Position numbers and translations under genes: made by a program
DNA from: Capra hircus
Lineage: Eukaryota > Chordata > Mammalia > Artiodactyla > Bovidae
NCBI RefSeq assembly: GCF_001704415.2
Contig: NC_030836.1
Span: 22,790,001 to 22,854,000 of the forward strand
DNA length: 64,000 bases
Direction: 5' to 3'
Part shown: in pieces, positions 55,571-64,000 of the stretch
How the letters are laid out: each line of letters begins with the position of its first letter
How positions within the stretch are numbered: the first letter of the stretch is position 1
Notes under the pieces: model-generated
Database searches by the model: none
The model's input: the letters and a program-made list of their open reading frames with translations, nothing else
What the model was told of the DNA's origin: nothing

Positions 55571-57877
55571 AACTGTGCCTATATATGTAGTGAATTCATG
55601 TTTAGTGAGTTCATGCATGGAAAGCTATCCATGTCCTTGCATTTTGAGAAATTTTACTTATTAAATCTTTGACAGTGTTCTAAATTTTTCTGCTTTCTCT
55701 TTCTGGAATTCCATTATCCAGAATTAAGCCTCCGAACATATCTGATTTTCCTATTTGTCCTTATTTTCCTTTTTTAAACACTTATTCTGTTTTTAAAAAA
55801 CATTTTAAATTTTTCGTGAGATATGTTCAACTTGGCCTTCTAACTACTCACATAAACTTTTAGAGCTCTATCATATTTTTCTAATTTCCAAAACTTCTTT
55901 TTATTCTTTGAACACTTCATTTAACACACACCTTATTGTTTCATAAATACAATACCTTTTCATCTTTTCCCTTGACCTCTTCTTCTGTGCACATTGTCTC
56001 TCAGTCACTATGGGTTTCTTTTATCTGTTCTGAGTTTATCTGTGTTTCATCTTTTAGCCTTTCTTTGTTACTTTGTTGTATGATATTCAAATTCTAATAT
56101 TCATAAAGGTCTTTTATTTTGAGGTGATTAGTGTTCTCTGAGAGAAATCTTCCAATCATCCTCTTCAGAATTAAATGCCAACTGCAAGTAAGGGGATGGA
56201 ATTTGGGATGCTGCAATTTCAGAGATTTCTTTACAATCACATCCTTTGATCTATCTTATACACCCTCATCCTGCCTTATGCTATGCTTGGTACACTCGTG
56301 TGTGAATCTTTTCTGGTACAACTTATAATAAGAGAACACCTTCAGGCTTCTGATAGGAGGGAAAGATGTAGCCCCTGTTTGCAAAAGAGAGGAAGAGACC
56401 TGAGGGATATTGTTATTCAGACAAGTTTTCATCCAGTCCTCCTCTGTTCATCTCTGCACTTGATCTTCACCTTCAGAGGGAGCTTATGGTACCAATTCCC
56501 AAATTTCTTTGCAAGTAACTATCCAGAGACTTGAGTTTCATTTCTCTCTGATTTGCTGCCTCTTTGCATTTGTCTGTATGCTTTGCACTTCCATTTTCAG
56601 CTGCTACTCTCTCTCTCCTCTTCCTTTCATACCTGTGTATTTGTATTTTTTCTTATCCTTTTACTGTCATTTATATAATTTTTATTCCTTTCCTGGCAAT
56701 GTGTGGAGAGAGAAGATATAAATACATATGTTTAAGCTACGTTATTTAACATTAAGTGAATAGGTCAACACTGCTAGTATACATTTATTTGATAGAAAAG
56801 AATGAGACGTAAAGACTTGTTTTACAATCCTGCAAAGTTGAGATAAACCTAACATAATCTCACATGCATTTCATTTATTCACCATTCATTCATTCCACAT
56901 GCACTTCAATGAACCAGGTTTGTACTATGTTACTGTAGGCACCATGCAAACACAAACACACACACACAGCTAAAGTTCTGCATCAAACATTGTAATAATA
57001 TGCTCAATTAAGCATGAGAACATTTAGGGAGATGTGACTAAATCAACAAGGGACAGAAAAGTGAGAGCAGAACAGATTGTCAGGAAGTGGCCAGAAACAG
57101 CTGCTAATAGGAACAGGCTTAGGTAAAGCCATGGCAATGATAAAGCTGCATATAAGCATCAGGAATAAGAAAGAGATTCTTACTGTTATGAGATCTGAAT
57201 GTGATGAAATCTGAATTTCTCATAGACTGAATGAATTAATATCTTTATCATCTTCCAAAATTATATATTTGCTATCTCCCTGTATTCATACTTACATAGC
57301 TCACTGTTTTTTCATCAAAGTGACAACCTGTTTTTCTCCAAAGGGTTTAAGTAAAATTATATTCTGGAGTCATAAACATGTGCACCAAACTAGGAGCTTT
57401 CTCTTCTTCTTTGGGACGAGCAACAGAAAATATTCAGAGAAGAGTGCTAGGTTCCTTAGAGAATTTTAGTACATGACTTTGATGACAATGGTAGCTCAAA
57501 GATTTATGAGAAAAATTGGATTTATGACTGACTGGGACTCTATTTCTGTGACTCATCAAAGCCTTTTCTATCTGCAACTTAGAAATTTCTCTCTCTACTA
57601 ATACTCCGGTTAACATTTAACTGCCTCAGTGTTATACCAAAAAAGATATGTGATGGTTTCCAAGACAACTGATGGGGAAACACAGCTGATAGGAACTTTT
57701 TTTCAAATTAATGTGGCAGTTTCAGAACTCTCAAAATTGCTTTGGCAGGATTATAAAAGATCATTTTGTACTTTGTCATCAAAGAGACCCTTTTCTATCA
57801 CTAGCTTCTATCAATACATTTACCAGGATTTGCTGACTCTGTTTTATACTTTTGAGTAATAGAATAAGCTTTCAAGT
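55571..57877. other. 2.3 kb without gene; AT-rich, unrecognised
   Basis: Bases 55650-56000 have the T-rich composition of old LINE or LTR antisense sequence, but I cannot name a family. A short CA-rich run lies at about 56950-56968. Plus-strand frames at 56131-56749 and 57269-57469 are hydrophobic through TTT/CTT richness only. Confidence 0.4.
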
Positions 57878-57896
57878 ATAAAGGATTTAGTGATAG

Positions 57897-58095
57897 TAAG
57901 TGAGTGTTAGTCGCTCAGTCATGCCCAACTCTTTGTGATCCCATGGACTGCAGCCTTCCAGGCCCCTCTGTCCATGAGATTTTCCAGGCAAGGATACTGG
58001 AGTGGGTTGCCATTTCCTTCTCCAGGGGATCTTCCCAACCCAGGGATCGAACCCAGGTCTCCTGCACTGCAGGCAGGTTCTTTACCAACTGAGCT
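57897..58095 (-). mobile_element. Bov-tA SINE with long TSD
   Basis: Minus-strand SINE, GTCGCTCAGTCATGCCCAAC to TTTACCAACTGAGC. Flanks ATAAAGGATTTAGTGATAG (57878-57896) and the copy at 58096-58114 match at 17 of 19 bases. Confidence 0.95.
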
Positions 58096-58114
58096 ATAAG
58101 GGATTTAGTCATAG

Positions 58115-58989
58115 CCATTATATTATAGAGAAGTGTAACCAAAGGGCCACACTGTCTACCTGTGCCCCAATCCTCTTCACTCATCCAGTATGGAACAGAC
58201 AAATGTGAGCAGGGGTCATTAAGGAGGAGAGTGGGTGAGCATATGCCCTCCCTGATCTTGGGAAATGTATTTGTCATCTTAGAGTAGGCATGTGCAGTAA
58301 TAACCTAGTATCTTGGTGTTTCACAACAATAATGGTTTAATTCTCACTTACTTTATATGTTTGGGCAGGTTGTCTGTAGCTCTGATCTAAATTTTTATTT
58401 TGGACATGTCATCTTCACAGAAGAAAGAATAAAAGACATATTTGAGCCATGCAAAAGCTTCTGATCAGAAATGACACAAATTGATTCCACTTATACTTCA
58501 TTGGCCAAAGCAATCCATGTGGTCAAGCTTGATGTCATCAAGGTGTGGAACATAATTCATGGAGAAGGACCTAACAAGGAATGGCTTAGAAATCCAGAGG
58601 GAAAGGACACAGAAAAAGATAAGGCAAAATTTTAAAATAAATAATATAATCCACTAACGAAGAACATACTCTTCACTTTGTCAAACTGGGTCTTTTAGAT
58701 TTTCTGTCTCAGAAAAGCATTTAACCTGATACAAAGCCTCTAGTTTTCTTTAAGTTATAAAAAACACTTGGTCTCTGCTCTCAACTATAAACTTGGATTT
58801 AGCTGCATACCTACAAATGGTGCCCCTGCCTCAGATTAAACTCCTGGAAAGAAACCAATAGTTTCTTACTTATCTTGGATCCATGATATGAAAGTAACTA
58901 CCTGCTGCAAATGAATATTTATTAGACTCAGCTAAATTGAAATGAACTGAATGGCACTACCAGAGAAGACATAAGTTCAAATACATTTT
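58115..58989. other. No gene; possible old LTR-like trace
   Basis: Bases 58320-58630 (CATTGGCCAAAGCAATCCATG near 58500) resemble old mammalian LTR sequence, unassigned. The rest is unrecognised. Confidence 0.35.
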
Positions 58990-59110
58990 TGTTCATCATT
59001 TGTTTCTGTAAACCTCATTTATTTAAAAGCCACTGACTGCCTACTATGCAGAAATAAAAGACACAGTGTCTGCCTTTATGGAGCACATAGGCTAGGGGAA
59101 TCAAATTCTT
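58990..59110 (-). repeat. L2-like fragment
   Basis: AAAAGCCACTGACTGCCTAC, a GACACAGTGTCTGCCTTTATG block and GGAGCACATAGGCTAGGGG: reverse L2 3' end. Confidence 0.5.
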
Positions 59111-59229
59111 TCATTTCCATTAAAATGTCTCAAAAAGATGTTTTTGGGTCTTGAGAGCAGATATACTACACAAATTTATCATAAAAGGGTGGCCTTACGA
59201 TGGGCGTTGGCAGAGCACAAATCGATGAA

Positions 59230-60500
59230 ACAGAGTATAAAGACAACAGAAAGACCAATGAAACAATGAGCTGGTTCTTTGAAAAGATGAGCAAAATTGA
59301 CAAACCTTTAGCTAGATTAAGAGAAAAGAGAGAAGACTCAAAATCAGAAATGAAAAAGGAAAAGTTACAACTAATAGTGTAGAAACACAAAAGACCTAAG
59401 AGACTACTGTGAAAAAAAGTATAGAGAAGCTGAGCAGCCCAGAAGAAATGGAGAAATATATGATATAAATATATACCATTCTAAGACTAACTCAGGAAGA
59501 AATAAAAAAACAGAAATAGACCAGTTAGTAGCAGGAGCTCGAATCAGTAATCAAAAACCACCCAACAACTAAAAGTCCAATGAGACTGACTCACTAGTAA
59601 ATTCTACCAAACATTCAGAGTAAACTCTTAAACCCTCAATAAAAGCAAAAATAAACAAGTGGGACTACATCAGTTTAAAAACTTCTTACAGCAAAGGAAA
59701 CCATCAACAAATGAAAAGGCAACCTACTGAGTGGGAGAAAGTATTTGCAAATAATATATTTGCTGAGGAATTAATAACCCAAGTATAAAGAACCCATGTA
59801 CTCAGTAGCAAAAATGAAACTCCAATTAAAAAGGGGAAGAGACTCTGAATAGACGTTTTTCCAAAGAAGGCATATAGATAGCCAACAGGCACATAAAACT
59901 GGAGCAGGATCTGGCAACCCATTCCAGTATTCTTGCCTGGAGAATTTCGTGGACAGAGGAGCCTGGCGGGCTACATGGGCTCACAAAGAGTCAGACACGA
60001 CTGAGCAACCAACAAGCACACAGTCACATGGAAAGATACTCAACATCACTAATCATCAGGTAAATGCAAATTAAAACCACAATGAGCTATCACCTCATAC
60101 CTGTTAGAATGACCATTATCAAGTAGACAAGTGTTGGCAAGGACATGGAGGAAAGGGAACCTTAGTACACTCTTGGTGGGAATGTGAACAGGTGCAGCTG
60201 CTATAGGAAAGAGCATGGAGGTGCCTCAAAAAATTAAAAACAGAATTACCATGTGACCCAGCCATTTTATTTATGGGTATATATCTGAAGAAAATGAAAA
60301 CACTAATTCTAATAAACCCTATGTTTATTTGCAGTATTATTTATAATAGTGCTTCATAACCAATATACAGAAACAAACCTAAGTATCCACAATAGATAAA
60401 TGGATAAAGATGTGGTATACACAGAGATACTATTCAGCCATAAAAGAACAATGAAATCTTGCCATATGTGGCAACATGAATGGACCATAAGGGTATTACT
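59230..60500 (+). pseudogene. L1 ORF2 remnant with RT core deleted
   Basis: ORF2 linker (frame 59200-59382: ETMSWFFEKMSKIDKPLARLR), then, after the deletion, C-terminal parts near 59650-60480 (KWDYISLK-type, Cys-rich region near 60130-60190, DKWIKMWYTQ-type). Stops and shifts throughout; no YADD box. Confidence 0.75.
59894..60008 (+). mobile_element. Truncated Bov SINE inside L1, 12-bp TSD
   Basis: Only ~115 bp: GGAGCAGGATCTGGCAACCC to GACACGACTGAGCAA. L1 reads on across it. TSD CCAACAGGCACA (59882-59893) and CCAACAAGCACA (60009-60020), one mismatch. Confidence 0.88.
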
Positions 60501-60862
60501 TTGGTGAACTAAGGCAGACAGATAAATACCATAAGAGTTCACAGGTATATAATAGATAATATAGATAATAAGTTATATATCTCCTCCTAGATAATAAGAA
60601 TCTAAAAAATAAAACAAATGAACACATACATGAAACCAAACCAAAATCAAACTTCACAAAGAACAGAATGGTGGATGCCTAAGCAGAGTGGGGGGTGAGA
60701 GGGTAGGCAAAATGGGTGAAGGGGTTCAAGAGGTACAAACTCCCAGTTATAAAATAAATAAGGCATGGGGATGTAATGTACAGCATGATGATTATAGTCA
60801 GTAATATTGTACTGTACATTTGCAAGTTGCAAAGTAAATTGCTCTTAAAAGTTCTTATCACA

Positions 60863-61178
60863 TGGCTTCCCTGGTGGCTCAGTGGTAAAGAATTTTCCCG
60901 CCAACGTAGGAGACGCGGGTTTGATCCCTGAGCCAAGAAGGTCCCATCTGCCGTGGAGTAACTAAGCCTGTGTGCCGTAACTGCTGACCCTGTGCTCTAG
61001 CGCCCAGGAGCCACGACGACTGAACCCATGTGTTGCAGCTACTGAAGCTTGTGTGCCCAAGAGCCCATGCTCTGCAACAAATGAAGCCACTGCGGTGAGA
61101 AGCCCACACAGCGACTAGAGCAAGCCCTGTGCAGCAGGGAAGACCCAGCACAGCCACAGACAAATACATTGTTAAATG
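60863..61178 (+). mobile_element. CHR-type SINE (cetartiodactyl) inside L1
   Basis: tRNA-derived head (TGGCTTCCCTGGTGGCTCAG, with GGTTTGATCCC as B box), then the CHR-specific body with repeated GAGCC/AACTA units: CTAAGCCTGTGTGCCGTAAC, ACTGAAGCTTGTGTGCCC, and a GAAGCCACTGCGGTGAGAAG block. Flanks around 60852-60862 and 61182-61193 (TTCTTATCACA and CTCTCATCACA) are the likely TSD. Confidence 0.88.
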
Positions 61179-61181
61179 CTC

Positions 61182-61335
61182 TCATCACAAGAAAAAAAAG
61201 AATGTCGTCACTTTGTAGGGTGATGAACAGTATATAGACTGCGGTGATCATTCTGTAGTGTAAACAAATACCCAATCATGTTTTACATGTGAAACTAGTA
61301 TAATATATGTCAATTATACCTAAAATAGATAATAC
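61182..61335 (+). mobile_element. L1MA-like LINE, 3' terminus
   Basis: Continuation of the L1 after the CHR SINE: CTCTCATCACAAGAAAAAAA, CGGTGATCATTCTGTAGTG, AATATATGTCAATTATACC. Confidence 0.75.
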
Positions 61336-61464
61336 TGTTATTTAAAAATCAATGAGGACTGGCAGGTAAACTTCAACCTCTATCTCAATTTGGTATAAAA
61401 ACATATCAAAATGCCTCTTTTCATAAAGTAATAAAGAGCTAGTTGCTTGTATATTTATTTTCTC

Positions 61465-61580
61465 CTCCTAGATAATAAATTGCTTAAGGGTAGAGACTGG
61501 GTTTTGTTCACCTATGTGTCATTAGCAATTACCACTGTGTTAATATGTGTTCAAAACATCTGTGAAGTTGAATGAATAAA
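61465..61580 (+). repeat. L2 3' end
   Basis: Sense order: TAATAAATTGCTTAAGGGTA, GAGACTGGGTTTTGTTCACC, GTTCAAAACATCTGTGAAG, TTGAATGAATAAAA. Confidence 0.7.
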
Positions 61581-61755
61581 ATTCTGCCTTCCAAACGCAA
61601 TTTACACCTACACATTCTATTCCAATTTATTCATTTCTATTTGTTCCTCAATTGTTACACAGACTGCAGAGGAATCCTAGGATAATCCTATCCTTTAAAG
61701 TAGTAGATAACTGGGCTAAAATCTCAGTTGACCACCAGGATTTGAAACTAGCTGA

Positions 61756-62076
61756 GTCAGTTCAGTCACTCAGTTGTATCCAACTCCTTGCAACCCCATG
61801 GACTTGCAGCATGCCAGGCTTCCCTGTCCATCACCAACTCCTGGAGTTTACTCAAACTCACGTCCATAGAGCCGGTGATGCCATCCAACCATCTCATCCT
61901 CTGTCATCCCCTTCTCCCCCTGCCTTCAGTCTTTCCCAGCATCAGAGTCTTTTCCAGTGAGTCAGTTCTTCGCATCAGGTAGCCAAAGTATTGGAGTTTC
62001 AGCTTCAGCAACACTCCTTCCAATGAATATTCAGGACTGATTTCCTTTAGGATGGACTGGTTTGATCTCCTCGCAG
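61756..62076 (-). mobile_element. BovB 3' end, older class
   Basis: Minus-strand 3' terminus, GTCAGTTCAGTCACTCAG to GATCTCCTCGCAGTA. It carries the diverged signature AATGAATATTCAGGACTGAT seen in the copies at 14 and 44 kb. Confidence 0.9.
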
Positions 62077-62340
62077 TATTACAAAAAAAGTTACTAAAGG
62101 CAGAAATACATTAATGGATACTAGCATCTGGTATATCATATGATATATGGTCTATCAATAATAATATAACAATGATTATTATAGCAAAGTGAAGGAGCAG
62201 GAGAAAGTGGAGGAAAAAGAGGAAGAGGGATGAGGACTGGGAATGGGAGGAGGAGAAAATGAACAAGCAGCAGAGGAACAGCAGACCCTCACACAGCAGA
62301 CACTACATGCTAGGCCCTTCACACATATCAACTCATTTAG

Positions 62341-62690
62341 TCAGTTCAGTTCAGTTCAGTCACTCAGTCGTGTCCGACTCTTTGCGACCCCATGAATCGC
62401 AGCACGCCAGGCCTCCCTGTCCATCACCATCTCCCGGAATTCACTCAGACTCACGTCCATCGAGTCCGTGATGCCATCCAGCCATCTCATCCTCGGTCGT
62501 CCCCTTCTCCTCCTGCCCCCAATCCCTCCCAGCATCAGAATCTTTTCCAATGAGTCAACTCTTTGCATGAGGTGGCCAAAAGTACTGGAGTTTCAGCTTC
62601 AGCATCATTCCTTCCAAAGAAATCCCAGGGCTGACCTTCAGAATGGACTGGTTGGATCTCCTTGCAGTCCAAGGGACTCTCAAGAGTCTT
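62341..62690 (-). mobile_element. BovB 3' end, young class
   Basis: Minus-strand 3' terminus with TCAGTTCAG units at 62341, close to consensus (CCAAAGAAATCCCAGGGCTGA). The C-terminal frame 62568-62356 stays open. A few bases are lost near 62633 and 62692. No TSD found. Confidence 0.92.
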
Positions 62691-62979
62691 CAGGCACCAC
62701 AGAGGCAACCTATTATCCTGTTTATCATCACATGAATGTGGAACCATGCTGCTGGGTTTGTCATCCTGCACTTGCCAGCTATGAACCTTAGGCAGATTAA
62801 TGTCTTACGCCTTACCTTCCTCATTCATAAAACTCATATTTTTTTTAGTGAGGATTTGGTGGGTTACCAAAATGAGCAACATGAAATATGAGACAATATA
62901 AACTAATTAAAATGTACTCTGCACAACCGAGTGACTTGACTTCGCTAAATACTGAAGGAAAACAAAGGATTTAGACTTT

Positions 62980-63337
62980 TTTTTTTTTTTTTTCAATTTT
63001 TTTGCCCACACCCTATAGCATGTGGAAGGGCTTCCCTGTGGCTCAGACAGTAAAGTGTCTGCCTGCAATGTGGGAGACCCGGGTTCGATCCCTGGGTCGG
63101 GAAGATCCCCTGGAGAAGGAAATGGCAACCCACTCCAGTATTCTTGCCTGGAAAATTCCAAGGACTGAGGAGCCTGGTAGGCTACAGTCCATGGAGTCAC
63201 AAAGAGTTGGACATGACTGAGCAACTTCACTTATGGTATGTGGGATCTTAGTTCCCCAACCAGGGATGAAACCTGTGCCTCCCCCGCCTTACAGTGGAAG
63301 CATGGAATCTTAACCACTGGACTGTCAAAGAAGTCCC
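62980..63337 (-). mobile_element. CHR-type/tRNA SINE, split by a Bov-tA, probable TSD
   Basis: Minus-strand SINE: poly(T) at 62980-62991, TTTTTTTGCCCACACCC, then after an interruption GTGGGATCTTAGTTCCCC, AACCAGGGATGAAACCTGTG, AACCACTGGACTGTCAAAG. Outer flanks AGGATTTAGACTTT (62966-62979) and AGGACCTAGACTTT (63338-63351) match at 12 of 14 bases. Confidence 0.85.
63026..63235 (+). mobile_element. Bov-tA SINE nested in the CHR-type SINE
   Basis: Complete sense SINE near consensus, GGGCTTCCCTGTGGCTCAGA to GACTGAGCAACTTCAC, B box GGTTCGATCCC intact (about 63082-63092). Short flanks GCATGTGG (63018-63025) and GTATGTGG (63236-63243) are the probable TSD. Confidence 0.92.
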
Positions 63338-63351
63338 AGGACCTAGACTTT

Positions 63352-64000
63352 ATTCCACATGTGCCCCAGCATGGGAAGAACAGTCATGCTGCCCACAAGT
63401 TGCCTCCTGTGTCATTCCCTATGAGGGTCACTTGTCACCAGTCCCCTGATTCTGAAGTATGGTTGTGAAGATCCAATTGCCATTGTATGTTTATTTATAT
63501 TTATTGTGTTTAAGCAGAGATCTTGCATATAAAGATCATATGAGCATCTTCCACTTTAAAGGTAAAGGGAAATCAGGGAAGATGAAGAGTCTAATTCTCT
63601 TTCTGTCCTCTCAATTTTCTTCAGAGAATGTTGGCCTTATTACATGAATTCTGAATCAAAGGTCAATTTCATCCCCTTTCTTTTCCCTCATTTTCTTTTG
63701 CAAATGACTAATTCATGCAGGGAGTACAGGCATGGAGGCTGAATGACTTCTGAAGGGGAAATGAATGCCCACAGAGGCCGCCATTTATGAAGCCAGCTAC
63801 TCCACTAATTAGCAGAGAGACGGTGTTACCCCAAGGTGAGAGGCAGTAAATCATCTCATCTGAGGTGGCACTCATTTTAATACATCACCCTGCTATCAGT
63901 ACCATTTTTAAGCTGTCTTTTCTTGACTTATTTCCAAGTCTGAACAAGGTAGGTCAACCACACTCAATTTGTGGGCAGAAACACAGACAATTGTTTTGTC
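63352..64000. other. No gene or recognised repeat to the window end
   Basis: Apparently single-copy. The 62-codon plus frame 63459-63647 has no domain. The stretch 63720-63960 is less AT-rich and looks more even in composition than its surroundings. Confidence 0.45.

Larger units (their letters stand above)
59185..60862 (+). mobile_element. L1MA-like LINE, main part
   Basis: Sense L1 with ORF2 pieces and an internal deletion near 59635 that removes the RT core. A SINE interrupts it at 59894, and a CHR SINE at about 60863 separates its 3' terminus. 3' UTR landmarks: AACAGAATGGTGGATGCCTA, GGGGATGTAATGTACAGCAT. Confidence 0.82.

Noticed and set aside
1..64000. A novel multi-gene system (operon, defence island, biosynthetic cluster)
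   Set aside because: No prokaryotic gene organisation and no intact non-transposon gene was found. The window is vertebrate repeat-rich DNA, and its structure is explained by successive retrotransposon insertions.

Overview
This is nuclear DNA of a ruminant (pecoran artiodactyl such as cattle, sheep, goat or a close relative). The evidence is the repeat content, recognised by eye: RTE-type BovB LINEs, tRNA-Glu-derived Bov-tA and dimeric BOV-A2 SINEs, cetartiodactyl CHR-type SINEs, ruminant-type L1 copies and a BTLTR1-like retroviral LTR. They lie over an older mammalian layer of MIR, L2, L1M/L1MA and MaLR LTRs. I found no host protein-coding gene, no structural RNA gene and no bacterial, phage or CRISPR feature. 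Every long open frame lies in a retrotransposon, is antisense to one, or has no recognisable protein character. The window is intergenic or deep intronic; the sequence alone cannot say which.

Layout. 1-488: 3' part of an ERV LTR. 1294-6805: an old antisense L1 split by a twin-primed young L1 (15-bp target-site duplication, TSD) and by a decayed BovB. 6.8-20 kb: scattered SINEs, two adjacent BovB 3' ends (10.4-12.0 kb), a second twin-primed L1 (8.6-9.1 kb) and several MIRs. 20.2-22.4 kb: the longest stretch with nothing recognised. 23-32 kb: ancient L1M blocks, MIRs and an (AC)13 run. 32.5-36 kb: BOV-A2 SINEs and a solo LTR with a 4-bp TSD. 37.4-44.3 kb: a BovB cluster in both orientations, including a 2.8-kb copy. 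45-51 kb: L1 3' ends and old LTRs. 51.2-54 kb: an antisense MaLR LTR split by a 2.3-kb BovB. 54.4-55.6 kb: antisense L1. 59.2-61.3 kb: an L1 interrupted by two SINEs. 61.7-63.4 kb: two BovB 3' ends and a SINE inside a SINE.

The parts do not form a pathway. BovB and L1 encode(d) endonuclease plus reverse transcriptase; Bov-tA and BOV-A2 are non-autonomous and are thought to use BovB machinery. Every ORF2 copy here is 5'-truncated or broken by stops and frameshifts, so none looks mobile. The most useful observations are insertion-mechanism signatures (twin priming, nested insertions, exact TSDs), interferon-response-element-like motifs in several Bov SINEs, and inverted BovB pairs that could form double-stranded RNA. 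I did not find a previously undescribed system. Repeat boundaries are estimates to within about 10-30 bases unless a TSD is given; family names come from memory of consensus sequences, not a database search.
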